64,000 nucleotides of DNA from Hermatobates lingyangjiaoensis. Taxonomy: Eukaryota; Arthropoda; Insecta; Hemiptera; Hermatobatidae. Location: positions 372,501-436,500 of the forward strand of contig JAPFBL010001929.1 of NCBI GenBank assembly GCA_026182355.1. The letters are read 5' to 3'. The notes under the pieces were generated by a model. The model saw only the letters and a program-made list of their open reading frames with translations. It did not search any database and had not been told where the DNA came from. This document shows positions 10,587 to 21,734 of this stretch, in pieces; within the stretch, counting starts at the first letter, position 1, and every line of letters starts with the position of its first letter. A program made the translations under genes and the position numbers.

Positions 10587-11043
10587 TTTATATTACACGG
10601 TCCATACTTTTATCAATATATATATATATATATATAGATATATATATAGGTCGAAATTTTACATGTCAAAACTGTTTGACATGTGATATAATATTTTCTA
10701 AACTAGTTACGCAAAGTCATTTCTCTTTATCCACTAGCAGTTGAGGTTTTTTTATCTTCAAGGTCGTATAAGCGCAGACCACTGATTTCGGCACTTTAAT
10801 ACATGTACTTTCAACTTCAGCTATTACAAATCTTATTATGGTCAAGTGAAAACAATATTTTCCTTTCAACCTTGATCATTTGTTACAATACATGGAGTGG
10901 ATTACTGACATTCGTCCTGTTTTGCAAATCAGTTACAAAATAGTAAATATTTTTGATTGTTACATTTTTTTTTAATATACCAGTAAGTAAAATAGGTTTG
11001 TTTATAAACCTAATGTTCACGATTACTGGGAAACATAACGTCA

Positions 11044-11597
11044 GGTATGATCAAAAAGTAAGGACATTTTTTAAATTTCGCGCACTCTGTACACTCTAAT
11101 TTCAATTTTTTTTTTAATTTTTGGTTCACTGTCCACGATGATATATTCACAGTTTTGACTATATAGCATGTATTGTTATTGTCTCAGATATCAGGCGAGG
11201 TTAAACTTGTTAGACGCGTGTTTGCGATCTCAGCGATTTTTCTCTATTTTTCTAATAATACAGGGAGTTTGTATTAATTTTTGTGTAAAAATTAGTATTA
11301 AACGCTTGGCATATTGACAGTGGCGCATGATGAGTCAACTCGAACAAAAAAGATATTTATAAGTGGTAGAAGTTATTTTACAGGTAATTATTTTTTCAAC
11401 AGCAAAAAATCACCAAGCAAACAAACAGGAGTCTTAACCTTTATGCTTCTCACATAAAAACAACATATGCTATATAGTCAAAACATTAACATGTGATCGG
11501 GACAAGTGTATCAACAAACAAACAATTTTATTTTTTTGAGATTAAAGTTTACACACCTCACAAATTCAAGAAGTGTCGTTACTTTTCGATGACACCT
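11044..11597 (+). mobile_element. Internally deleted mariner-like element with long inverted ends
   Basis: The left end, TGATCAAAAAGTAAGGACA, is matched inverted by the right end, TGTCGTTACTTTTCGATGACA. The match runs imperfectly inward for about 120 bp, to GTTTTGACTATATAGCAT on the left (near 11155) and its inverse near 11465-11485. TA occurs at both edges, consistent with a TA target. At 11327 a short frame reads MMSQLEQKRYL and then stops. This looks like the start of a mariner transposase, where (S/N)xLEQR near the N-terminus is common. The catalytic domain is absent, so it is a non-autonomous deletion derivative. The inverted ends are longer than typical mariner ends. Confidence 0.6.
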
Positions 11598-11974
11598 CGT
11601 ATACATTCTCTATCATACTATCACTCTCTCTCACTCTCTCTCGCTCACTCAAATTTTCAATCCAGTTTGTTGTCATTCCTGATATTCAACTATGTATCTC
11701 CATATCTATAGCTCAATAAGATTGTCAAAAATGTGTTTGAAATTTTTCTGTCAAAGTCATAAATTTTTCAGAGTTATCTTGAAAAATGGATGAGCACAGT
11801 TTATTCCCTGAAAAATACCAGTTATATTTTTGTAATTGTGATTGTGGTTAAGTCGCTGAGTTTAATTTCAACTGCTTTAGGTGTGAGAAGTGTAGTTAAT
11901 TTACAATTTTACACCCACTTTAGTTACGATTGAGCCAAAATAACGATTTGATATATTCGGGAGTCATAAACTTT

Positions 11975-12032
11975 GTATCACTTAAATTTTCTAAAGTAGG
12001 GATCTTTAACGACCATCTAGTTACCAACCTAG
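11975..12032 (-). mobile_element. SINE tail fragment
   Basis: On the minus strand GTCGTTAAAGATCCCTACTT corresponds to the GTTAAAGATCCCTACT tail shared by the other copies. Confidence 0.55.
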
Positions 12033-12035
12033 TGG

Positions 12036-12320
12036 GATTGTCGAGGGCACCAAGGCTGGTGCTCAGTGAACCTCGAGAGGTGTTCAAGCACACCCGTGGA
12101 CGTCCTCATGTTAACCCTGAGAGGTGCTCATATTAACTCAAAGAGGTGATCATGTGCTCAAGCAAACCTCGAGATACGCTCAGATTCACTTCTGGAGATG
12201 CTCAAGTCAACCCTAGTGAGCACCAAGTCGAGGGCACCAAGGCTGGTGCTCAGTCAACCTCGAGAGGTGTTCAAGCACACCCGTGGACGTCCTCATTTTA
12301 ACCCTGAGAGGTGCTCAGTT
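12036..12320. repeat. 189-bp direct duplication built of ~22-bp subunits
   Basis: GTCGAGGGCACCAAGGCTGG then TGCTCAGT, CCTCGAGAGGTGTTCAAGCA, CACCCGTGGACGTCCTC is present near 12040 and again near 12229. Between them are degenerate units of CTCGAGAGGTGCTCAAGTCA type. The DNA is noticeably GC-richer than its surroundings. Confidence 0.88.
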
Positions 12321-12329
12321 GCATCCCAA

Positions 12330-12814
12330 GAAATAGCATCCCAGATCACATTCCAATACTGAAAAGTCTATTATGATTGAACACATCTCTATATTTCAAA
12401 CAAAGTAAGTGGTTTCTAAGTCTGAGTTATATCGCCGAATTTGACATTTTAAACTGGAAGGTTCATTCTTTAATCATTCCGAGAGGAATTATCAATATTT
12501 TTATGAATTACTATCCCGTTAATCTTCTTAGGAGTTGCTTAAACAAAAATGACGACCGTTGACTTATTTCTGAAGGTTAATGGACTTTTTTTTTCTTTTA
12601 AGTGTAAGCAATTTTTTTTTGCAATATGAAAACTTATATTCTTTATTATTTCATCAATAATTGAAACAAATTTTAAAAATAAAATAGTAACTTTATTATA
12701 GTTACATGAATTCTGGTAATAAAAAAAAATTGATTTGGAAAAGTGTTATTGTAACAGCATTGTTAAAATACTGATGTTTAAGATGCTTTAACATCAACTT
12801 CAAATCAATTTCTT
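12330..12814. other. No gene seen
   Basis: AT-rich. I recognise nothing. Confidence 0.5.
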
Positions 12815-12935
12815 TGAGTCAAGATTTTGAAATTAAAATTGAAATTTCTCTGTGTTGATCTTCTTGGAGACCAATAAAATTGGTTTCGCAAATTGGCCTC
12901 CCCTCTTTTGTGTATGTGTGTGTGTGCGCATGTGT
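12815..12935 (+). repeat. Dispersed repeat R2 ending in (TG)n, copy 1
   Basis: GAGTCAAGATTTTGAAATTA, GTTGATCTTCTTGGAGACC, AAATTGGCCTCCCCTCTT, then GTGTATGTGTGTGTGTG. Confidence 0.85.
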
Positions 12936-13946
12936 GGCTTTAACACTGTGCGATTTAACTACTAGAGTACATTTAAATCAAAGTGTCCCTGCAGTTGTTA
13001 GTTGTTAGGTGCACTCTGAGGTGACAATTATTAGAAAATCATTGATAAAGGTGTTGATTTGAAGTAGGGTCATTAAGAAGGTGGTTGGGGAGGGAGGGAT
13101 GCACAAAGAAGGCTGTAATGAGGTCGTTGTGACAGTGTCGAGTCAGCTGGCCTACACAGCTCCGCAGTTACACCATGTTCTTATTCATCGAAATCTCTGG
13201 TGGCGCAACCCCCATCAGCTCTCTACTTTGTCTTTATCATTAATCACATATAGGGCTTTAGTTATGGCCGCCAACACAGCTACTCAGATCTTTCTTCTAT
13301 CTGAGTGTCAACTTCTTAAGACAACTCCAGCCTTTGGCTTCCTCTTTAAGTAGTCTACAGTGTTTTGTAGTTTAAAAAAAACCAGTAATTCAAATGCTTT
13401 GAAAAGTCAATCTCAATCATGAAACATTAATCTCAATTAAATTATGAAGACCTCAAATCAACTACACCTGACGATTTATCACTTTACTTAGGGATCTGCA
13501 CTCCGCCTAATGATCCTCTCTCTCTACCGTTGTAGCAACAATTCACATCATGCATTGCTGTACATAATATAATTATATCGCGGCTGTTTACTCGGCTATA
13601 GCTAATGATTTTAACAGTGCAATAATAAAACCCTAAAGAAAATAAGGGTATTACTACAGATAACCACAGTAGAGTACTAGCAGCATCTGAGTAGTAGACA
13701 GAACGAGTCATGTTCATAAACCAGGTCTTGGCTATAACATTTTCAAAATGATCTTCAGTAAAAGCTTAACTTTTAATATTCACTAGAATATTGATTAGGC
13801 TGTTTTCTATGTTTCTTCAAACTCAATCCTCAGAGATTTTTAATTTTGACATCAGCTCGATTTACTGTGTTGTTAACAATCTCTTTTATATTCAAATTTC
13901 ACTCTTATAAATGGATATAAATGATAAATGGAAGTTATTGTGACAA
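12936..13946. other. No gene recognised
   Basis: Mixed composition at 13080-13340, holding a 90-codon plus frame (MVGEGGMHKEGCNEVVVTVS...). It has no family motif, signal or splice context I can support. Confidence 0.5.
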
Positions 13947-14116
13947 GAGTCAAGATTTTGAAATCAAAATTGAATTTTCATCGGAAATACACGTTGATCT
14001 TCTTGAAGACCGATAAAATTGGTTTGGCAAATTGGCCTCTCCTCTTATGTGTGTGTCTGTGTGTTGTGTTGTGCGTGTGTGTGTGTGTATGTGTGTGCGT
14101 GTGTGTGTGTATGTTG
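13947..14116 (+). repeat. Dispersed repeat R2 ending in (TG)n, copy 2
   Basis: GAGTCAAGATTTTGAAATCA, GTTGATCTTCTTGAAGACC, AAATTGGCCTCTCCTCTT, then a longer impure (TG)n. The same orientation as copy 1, about 1.1 kb away, suggests duplication or a TG-ended element. Confidence 0.85.
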
Positions 14117-14199
14117 AAACCACATTAAACGCTTTAATCTTTTTGTGTTATTCTAGGGGCAGGAGGTATCTATTATTTTTGTCACCCATGTTAATTAGG

Positions 14200-16300
14200 C
14201 CATTACCGGGTTAGTTCTTCACCAGGTGTCTCAAATTTTACTGCAATAAAATTGATTAGAGTATAGATGTTTTTTAACAAGTACTGGATATAGAATTATC
14301 TTAAGACAGGCATTTCGAAGTCCTCTTCTAGAGATAACGTGATCAAAATTTTTCATCTCCCAAGTGAAAGCTATAGGATCAAGGTCAAAACTGACACAAC
14401 CTTAGTACTAAAGACAAACTCCCTACCTATTTATTTCTTAATTCAAATATAAGAAAACTTTTAGCAAACTATGATAAACTTTACAAGTACAATGAACATG
14501 CACTTCGTTAAATCATTTTAAAATGTCTGACACATAATGGTCAGCGAATATATGTAATTCATTGATAAGCAATTGTAACTTTTTTAAAAATTCTGTTGAT
14601 TTTTTTTAGATAAACTTACGAGTATACAGTATTTAACAAACTAAAAAAAAGGTAATGATGATGAAATATTTAAATAAATTTATTTTCTAACTGAAATTTG
14701 TTCTCCAACATAGTCTTTGGAATATGAATGAGTTTATTGCAATTCACAGATCACGATTTATTGACAAAACTTGATATTAGTTTACAAAATAATATTTAGT
14801 TGTAAATATTATTGGTAATTTTTTGCTGATTTTTATATTGTTTATTTATGATTAATTTGAGATTTATGTTTTAAATTGGTCAAAGCTTTAATTTTTTGTC
14901 ATATATACAAATTTGTAGGTAAAAAGAAATTCGCTGTTTGTAAATTAGGCATTAAAAGAGGCGTGCATAATCAGCAATAGGCTTGATTTCGTAGTTTTTA
15001 TTTTTTTTTTTTTTAAGAAATAGAAAACAAGTAAGTTAAATTATACACGGCATCTGGGCAAGAAGGCATTTTAATGATGCAACTGAAATGTCTGAAACAG
15101 CCTCTGTTTACTCTTGCACAAAGCTCCGTCTCCGTCTGCTCCTTAAGAAAGCAACACAACAAACCAATTAGCCTAGCCGACACCTAGCTGGAAAAATGCC
15201 TCTCAACAGATTCCCCATTGAGATGCAGCTATCGCAGTCTTACTGATCCATCAGAGGATTTGATTTTACTCAATTATAGAAACAGTGCTTCTCAATTAGA
15301 AGTTCTACAGTTCTAAATGAATTATTAATTCTTTTTTAATTAGCAATAATAATATAAAAACATTAATAAGATAATTGACACAAACATGTTTGCAAACCCT
15401 GGAAAAAATGATGATAAATATAATAGTAGAAAATATATGATATTTTGTTTTTAATTTCAATAGCATATTTAGAGATAAAAACTATAGTCATGATATGTTA
15501 ACTAGCTTTCTCAAAGAGAACACTACACTAGGTACATACGGTTCAAGAAGGTTTGAAGGAACCCTTAAGAGATAGAAACAACCAAAGCATTAATAACTTA
15601 TACCTTAGAAACGAAGTATAATGAATAATTCATCATAAAGTAAATGTGAAATTTGCTGAGTAGCACTTAAGATATTTATATCTCAGTTTTTATTTTGTGT
15701 CCCCTTATTTCTATGTGTCTACTCATAATAAACTTGTCGAAGCTGAGCAGAACTTTAGATACCTGCAGGTCAATGTATTTCTACCAAAAATATAGTATAC
15801 ATGGTATAGTATAGTAGACTAGACATATATATATATATAGTAAAAGACTTAGTTGCTTTTGGACTTACTCAACAATATTCCCTTTAATAATCCATCATTT
15901 ATAAGTATAATTATAGTATGAGAAATGAAATAAAATCAGGGCACAGAATGAAAACTGACCTTTAGTTATCAAAAGTCCTACTAAGCTCTAGCGAAGAAAG
16001 CACTGTGCACAGGCATCTAAGGTACGAGGAGAGCCATGAGAAGTTACACAGGGATCAGGAGGTGCTATATTTCAGCCCACTATTTTGTCATCTCTAACTA
16101 CAACATTTACACTTCAGGTGAAAATTATTTACTCGATAAAAGGAAAATATTTCTGTTTTTGACTTCATTGCTTAAGAACTTTTTTAAAAAAAAATTAGTA
16201 CGTTGTTTTCATTTTGAGCAGACTTCCACATAGATAAACTAACAAGTTTTACTAATAAATTCTTAAAATGGAGTAATTAAATTTGAAGCGGTGATATTGC
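14200..16300. other. No gene seen
   Basis: Mostly AT-rich. 15050-15260 is more balanced (CAAAGCTCCGTCTCCGTCTG) but carries no long frame. A (TA)n tract lies at 15824-15838. Confidence 0.5.
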
Positions 16301-16312
16301 TTTGTTGAATTA

Positions 16313-16700
16313 GCTGTTTTTTTTTTTTTTTTTTTTTGAAGACAAGAATATTGTAATAAAAAGAGGCTAGTAGGAAGTAGATGAAGAGTATTGTTGAGGA
16401 AGGTTGGCGTGACAGTCACCTGGGGAGTTAATACGGGCTTTCTGGTCGGATTACGCCTCCTACCTCACTACAGCCCAGGGTCAAGCACAGGACATTACTC
16501 TGCGTGCCCTATGGATTCAGCATAAAACCAGTGTTTACTGCAAGCACTTCAGAGTCACTAAGGTTGTATGGGTAATTGACAAGACTAACTGCAGCCAACG
16601 GAGCGAAACAAGCAACACCATCAAATCAGGATTAACTTAACGATTAAATCTCTTCTAACTCACTGCGGCGAATGAATAAAATTAATTACATTACATTACT
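16313..16700. other. Unidentified balanced-composition segment after a poly-T run
   Basis: A T20 run at 16318-16337 is followed by about 350 bp of near-50% GC sequence (GGCGTGACAGTCACCTGGGG, GGTCGGATTACGCCTCCTAC), ending in TTAATTACATTACATTACTT. The poly-T start suggests a minus-strand retroposed copy with an A tail, but I do not recognise the source. Confidence 0.4.
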
Positions 16701-16923
16701 TATACAAACAGCTACAATTAATAATAGTCAAAATGAAAATGTAACACTGTTATAACTTAACACTGTTCATTAACCGAATAAGCAATGTAATTTGTCATCA
16801 ATCTCATCAATGATCACAATTTCTTCATTACCTTCTTAAATCTAAGAAAGGTAAATGAGTTCTAACGATTTAACTAAAATATATATATATATATATATCT
16901 TACAGACATATAAGTTATCTAAA

Positions 16924-17043
16924 TTTCACATAAACACGTGAAATAACAATCAATGTGTTGGGTTTCGACTCTGACGAAGACAGCTTCTTACGGTTGAAAG
17001 ATCTTGGCCTTTTTTTCTAGTTTCATGTTGTAGTTTGATCATA
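16924..17043. repeat. PAL-1 degenerate copy with terminal hairpin
   Basis: Begins with TTTCACATAAACACGTGAAA, the subterminal hairpin. The copy then lacks most of the left arm and continues with CTGACGAAGACAGC and TTACGGTTGAAAGATC, ending TAGTTTGATCA. It sits beside (TA)10. Confidence 0.78.
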
Positions 17044-17088
17044 CATATATAATTCTCACTATAATTATCATATATACATATCAATGAT

Positions 17089-17206
17089 CGTTGGGTTTTT
17101 GACTCTAACGTAGACCACTTGTTACGGTTGAAAGATCTCAGTCTTGTTTTCTCATTTCAGACTGCAGTTTCATCATTGATTTTTATTTCACGTGTTTATG
17201 TGAAAT

Positions 17207-17210
<4 letters not shown>
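17089..17210. repeat. PAL-1 half copy with terminal hairpin
   Basis: Right arm (TTGGGTTTTTGACTCTAACG to a diverged ATTTCAGACTGCAGTTTCATCA), followed by the GTGTTTAT-loop hairpin and then (TA)n. It lies about 45 bp after the previous copy in the same orientation. Confidence 0.78.

Positions 17211-17245
<35 letters not shown>
17209..17245. repeat. (TA)n microsatellite
   Basis: Separates a PAL-1 half copy from a PAL-2 half copy, the same order as at 10.4 kb. Confidence 0.95.
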
Positions 17246-17347
17246 CAAAATTAAAGTTTATCCGGCCTCTGTCAGTTCTTCAGGATCAAATTAAACTCTC
17301 ATTGCCAACGTTTTGGTTTTTATTTAAAACCTTTTTCATAGGCCTAC
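17246..17347. repeat. PAL-2 half copy
   Basis: CAAAATTAAAGTTTATCCGG, AAACTCTCATTGCCAACG, TTTTATTTAAAACC, then TTTTTCATAGGCCTAC. It directly follows (TA)n. Confidence 0.8.
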
Positions 17348-18042
17348 AAAACAAAGGAAATATAAATAATTCAGTCATTCAAAAATGAAACATACATAAA
17401 AAGCATACAGTTCATTCCTATAGTAGCACGTGCATAATAAATAGAAACTTTTTGACGAAAATGTCAGTAGTTTCTTCACGCGTATTATACCATTACCCTT
17501 ATTATGCCACAGTCCACATTCTTAGGATAATTTGTATATTCCTTGTAACCTCATAGAATCCTATAAAAACCTAAAGTTTAAAGGAAAAAATCCACTTTTT
17601 ATATTATATTATCAGTGAAACCAATCAAAAGAATACTTCATAAATCTTTTTAGACATAATTAAATTTATAAATGACCCTAAATGAAGCAAACTAGGTCAT
17701 TGAAGCGCCATGTTTTTTGTATAAATATCATATGCTTTCCAAGGAGAACATCATTAATGTATAACAAGGTAAGATATGTTTAAAAAAAAATAAACTGCTT
17801 ACCTTAAATGGTTTCAAATTAATTAATTCCAAGATGGGAATATCTAGGTATGAATGGTATTAATCTTTCAAAGAATCAATCTACTATGTAAAAATATTAC
17901 CGTCATACCTAGATGTCGAGCTTTGATAATCCTACAAAACAACTAAATCTAAAATTTCACGTGATTATTGTGAAACCTTATATTCACTATATATATATAT
18001 TTCACAATATATATAAACGTTTCAGAATAAACTATAGGTACA
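17348..18042. other. No gene seen
   Basis: AT-rich, no recognised frame. Confidence 0.5.
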
Positions 18043-18150
18043 CTGTAAATAGAAAAACACACTTACAGTTTCTAATTTTCGGTTTAACTGTCATCAGGAA
18101 AGAAGACATGGGGGCACCAAGTGCACTTAGAAAGCAACGGTTTGCGACTG
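18043..18150. repeat. PAL-3 diverged copy
   Basis: ACACACTTACAGTTTCTAAT, TTCGGTTTAACTGTCATCAG, GCACCAAGTGCACTTAG and GCAACGGTTTGCGAC keep the family order. Confidence 0.7.
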
Positions 18151-18181
18151 TTATACTTTTCTTGATGATTGTATATATATA

Positions 18182-18337
18182 GATTTCACATAAACACGTG
18201 AAATAACAATCAATGATCAAACCACAATAAGAAATGGGAAAACAAGACTAAGATCTTTCAACCGTAACAAGCGGTCTTCTTCAGAGTCAAAAACACAACT
18301 TAGTCTTGTTTTCCCATTTATTATTGTGGTTTGATCA

Positions 18338-18338
<1 letters not shown>
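18182..18338. repeat. PAL-1 full copy
   Basis: Hairpin, left arm TGATCAAACCACAATAAG, a short centre, then the right arm truncated so that AACTTAGTCTTGTTTTCC joins directly, ending GTGGTTTGATCA. It is followed by a 60-bp (TA)n tract. The right arm lacks the CTGACGAAGACCG segment, so the palindrome is asymmetric. Confidence 0.82.

Positions 18339-18339
<1 letters not shown>

Positions 18340-18402
<63 letters not shown>
18340..18402. repeat. (TA)n microsatellite, about 60 bp
   Basis: Separates a PAL-1 full copy from a PAL-2 half copy. Confidence 0.95.
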
Positions 18403-18405
<3 letters not shown>

Positions 18406-18497
18406 AAAAATTGAACTTGTTTAATTTTCCAGGTTCTAATCAAATAGTCAAATACTGACATTTCAGTTTTTATTTAAAAACCTTTTTCATTGGCCGA
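18403..18497. repeat. PAL-2 diverged half copy
   Basis: Same motif order as the 17246 copy (TTTTCCAGG, CTGACATTTCAGTTTTTATT, AACCTTTTTCATTGGCC). It directly follows the longest TA tract near 18340-18402. Confidence 0.65.
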
Positions 18498-19389
18498 AGG
18501 AAAAGTTTATTGAATCAGAAAAACTATGCAACACTATAGGACGGTGTTTACAACACTAAAGCTTCCATTAAACTTCTAGATATAAATAAATTTATATAAG
18601 TTTGTGGAAAAGGTGTACAAAGAAAAGGCTGGAAGTGAAGTGAAGTTGGGTGTAAATTGAGGAAACATGACCTCATGTTTAGCTAGGTCTGGTTTGTCTT
18701 GAATCACGACGTCTGCTTAGGTCACTGTCTTTAGTTAGTCATAAGCCACTGAATACTGTCTTTCACATTATTTCAAAATGAAAATATCTAAATTTCCTTG
18801 ACTTACAGTCTTGACTAGTATTTTTCATTCTACTATAAGCCACTGGGAATGGATTTAATATATAATGAAGACAAGTCGTTGATTTTGAATGTGAGAAAAT
18901 AATTGATTAAAGACAAATTTAATTAAAAATTAGAGTATGATGGACAAATGAATGAAAATCGATTAAAAACGCAGTCGTACCTATTTTTAATTAGATTCAG
19001 CTTTAATTGATTTATATCAGAATATTATTATGTTGCTTTTTCTAAACGACAAGCTCAGTTAATCTGCGTGCAATCTAACGTTTCTAACGGTACTTATATT
19101 CCTTTTAATGGCCGTAGATCATCACTATATCATGAATTATAAGCAACTTAGTTATGATTTGTATTCATTACTAAAATACCAGGAGTGGCCTACAAAAATT
19201 ATATTTATGAACCAAAATAAGTAGTCATCGTAAGAGTGGTTTGATTGTGTTGATCAAACTAAGATCTTTGATTAAAGATTTTAATACCTTTATTGATGTT
19301 CTTATGATAGTTTAAACATCTTATGTAAAACAAATTAAATGACGTATCGAATATCTAAGGGAACAAGATTAATAGGAATGAATGTTTTG
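18498..19389. other. No gene seen
   Basis: AT-rich, nothing recognised. TAAGCCACTG occurs at 18743 and 18837. Confidence 0.5.
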
Positions 19390-19470
19390 TCAGTCTATCA
19401 AATTGACATCAAACTGTCAACACCGTCGTTTCAATTTTATTTTAAGTATTTTTATAGGCTTATAAAACAG
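19390..19470. repeat. PAL-2 degenerate copy
   Basis: ACTGTCAACACCGTCGTTTC, TTTTATTTTAAG and TTTTTATAGGC keep the PAL-2 order at low identity. Confidence 0.5.
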
Positions 19471-19659
19471 AAGAAAATAAAAATTTATTAAAAAATTTAC
19501 TTATAGTCATACATCAAACATACAGGTAAATGAAATAAGCATATGTAAATTATAAAAAATTACATGAACATAGAGAAGTAAGAAAATTTGAAATAAAAAA
19601 CAGTTGAAATTGAAATAAAAAGATATTAGAATAGAAGAATATTCTCATATGATAGGGGG

Positions 19660-20066
19660 ATTTTATCATCTACGGTACCCCAGATGATAAAACACATCTA
19701 CGGACCCCCATTTAAAACCATTTCATATTTCACCCCTCATGAGATATATATATACGAGTATTATTGAAAATGATCGCAGTTTCTGTATTCACCTTTTTAT
19801 TCACAGATTCTAGCCTCCTGGTCATTTTCCTTATCGAAGTTGGTAAACTATACATCAGGTTCGCCAATGACATTTCAAAGTAGATAGGTCAATTGAACGA
19901 ATGAAATTTAATTTCATGGTCTAAATAAAATAGCTAGGAGGCTAGAATCTATGAATAAAAAGGTCGTGAATGAAGAAACTGCTATCATTTTCAATGAAAC
20001 ATGCTTGAGAAAAGATCTGCTGCCAATACCAGCAGCATATAGTATATATCTATATATACTATATAT
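19660..20066. repeat. Inverted pair of a ~45-bp word
   Basis: AAAATGATCGCAGTTTCTGT then ATTCACCTTTTTATTCACAG and CTAGCCTCCTGG (19767-19822) is mirrored by GGAGGCTAGAATCTATGAAT then AAAAAGGTCGTGAATGAAG and AACTGCTATCATTTTC (19936-19996). Related words (AGCAGAAGCTGCCGCTAACT, TTTGAGAGAAGACATGTTGC) occur at 42125-42180. Confidence 0.75.
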
Positions 20067-20158
20067 CAGTTGGGTTTTTGACTCTGACGAAGACCGCTTG
20101 TTACGGTTGAAAGATCTTAGTCTTGTTTTCCCATTTCTTATTGTGGTTTGATCATTGA
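20067..20158. repeat. PAL-1 half copy
   Basis: Right arm with the clean core CTGACGAAGACCGCTTGTTA, then CGGTTGAAAGATCTTAG, ending GTGGTTTGATCATTGA. TA-rich sequence lies on both sides. Confidence 0.82.
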
Positions 20159-20175
20159 TATCTATATATATATAT

Positions 20176-20509
20176 ACTTTTTCGTTGGAAATACGATCCA
20201 AAACGAAAAATATAGTTCAATAAACAAGGAAACATAGAAAAATCATGATTTCTCTATGTTTCTTTGTCTATATTGAACTATATATATGTAGTTCAAGTCA
20301 CCATCACAGGTGACCGGGCGCGCATGCGGCAACACTGTTGGTCTCCAACCGCCTCTGAACCAGTGCGCTTGGTTTCCCTCTCTTATCTCTCCTGAAGACG
20401 GTTCAAACCAAAAATTAGAGACTGTAAGTGTTTTCTGTTGATTTCTCTATGTTTCTTTGTCTATATTGAACTATATTTGTCCGTTTTGGATCGTATTTCC
20501 AACGAAAAA

Positions 20510-20511
<2 letters not shown>
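20176..20511. repeat. PAL-3 long copy with terminal inverted repeats
   Basis: The termini are ACTTTTTCGTTGGAAATACG and its exact inverse CGTATTTCCAACGAAAAAGT, bounded by TA tracts. Inside are a palindromic pair (AGTTCAATAAACAAGGAAAC against GTTTCTTTGTCTATATTGAA), then GGGCGCGCATGCGGCAACAC, GTTGGTCTCCAACCGCCTCT and CTGAAGACGGTTCAAACC. It is the best candidate for a complete unit of the family. Confidence 0.85.
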
Positions 20512-20547
<36 letters not shown>

Positions 20548-20551
20548 TATA
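20512..20551. repeat. (TA)n microsatellite
   Basis: Separates PAL-3 from the CAGGGTGTC MITE, which inserted at a TA within the tract. Confidence 0.95.
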
Positions 20552-20810
20552 TACAGGGTGTCTCAAAAAAATGTACTCACTCTTAGAATGACTCTTAGAA
20601 TCACATGTTTTGCGACGTTTGCCGAATCCCTTGGTGCGCGTTATCAGCGTTGTCTGGACAATAATGGTCATCAGTTTGAACATTTGTGAACATGATTCTT
20701 CAATTACATTTGTCTCATGTACTCGATGCTATTTCATTTCACTCTATGTTCATAAATAAATGTTTTGTCGTCATTCTAAGAGTGAGTACATTTTTTTGAG
20801 ACACCCTGTA
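20552..20810. mobile_element. Tc1/mariner-superfamily MITE with transposase C-terminal scrap
   Basis: CAGGGTGTCTCAAAAAAATG and its inverse CATTTTTTTGAGACACCCTG bound the element, and the inverted match extends about 36 bp to include ACTCACTCTTAGAATGA. TA flanks both sides and lies in a (TA)n tract, fitting TA target duplication. The plus-strand frame just inside reads a piece ending AESLGARYQRCLDNNGHQFE then HL and stop. That is reminiscent of the C-terminus of the transposases that carry CAGGGTGTCxCAAAAA ends. About 255 bp remain, so it is an internal deletion product. Confidence 0.8.
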
Positions 20811-20820
20811 TATATATATA

Positions 20821-20985
20821 CACTTGTATATACTAAAAACAAGAAACAGTCCGTTAGATTAACTCATCAAACGATTAGGCGAAAGAACACAGAAGAGCAG
20901 CTACAAAACTCACTTTAATATTTGTACCCCATCGTCATCAGGAGAAGAAGAGCACTGCTAGCCCTGCACATGGAAACTTATACAT
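20821..20985. repeat. PAL-5-like half copy
   Basis: AAGAACACAGAAGAGCAGCT, CAAAACTCACTTTAATATTT and CCATCGTCATCAGGAGAAGA follow the PAL-5 order. It starts at the TA tract that ends the 20552 MITE. Confidence 0.6.
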
Positions 20986-21734
20986 ATTTTTATATATAAA
21001 ACGAAAAATGGGTAACCGAATATACAATTTTTTTTTTATCTGTCAAATGATAATTCTGTACGTGTGATTCACGATTTTAGTATGATATCAGTTATGTATA
21101 CTCGTAAGTATAAATATCATGAATATCAGTTTTTTTTATGTTAATGTTGAAATAAAATAATGCTGTCATCTATATGGATATGACTTCTATAAAAATCTAG
21201 AAAGTATGCACCTTTATTGGTTTGCTCAGCACTCGTTGTTGAGTACCATTGTAGTTTTATTATTATACTATTAGCTGTTGAATATGAAAGATAAATCTTT
21301 TTTAACTTTGAAAAATCAAATTTTATTTTTGTTTCGACCTAACTATTTGAGCATATACACATTTATAGTACTATTAGCATTATTTTCAAATTAACTTATC
21401 CATTATAATGAAAGGTCATTTCTGATTGTTTTGTTATTTAGTTTTGTGTTGAAACAGCTGTAGTTTTGTAAGTTTCTAAACCTGAGACGTTATTCATTGC
21501 TTTTAATTGATTTGAAGCTCTCGAAATGTGTTTTCTTAGTGACTTATGAGTTAATATTCCTGATGGGTTCTAAAATAAACCATTGACAAATTGTACAAAT
21601 AAATATAATAAAACTATGTAAATATAGTATTTGATAAATATTATGAGCGTATATAAATACGTATTGTGAGGAGATTTATTTCTATCTTTCACATGGTAGG
21701 TTCCAGACCCTCTTCACTAACCAGGTAGAAATCC
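20986..21734. other. No gene seen
   Basis: AT-rich, nothing recognised. Confidence 0.5.

Noticed and set aside
13081..13353. 90-codon plus frame in balanced-composition DNA
   Set aside because: No domain, signal sequence or splice context; length is not exceptional.
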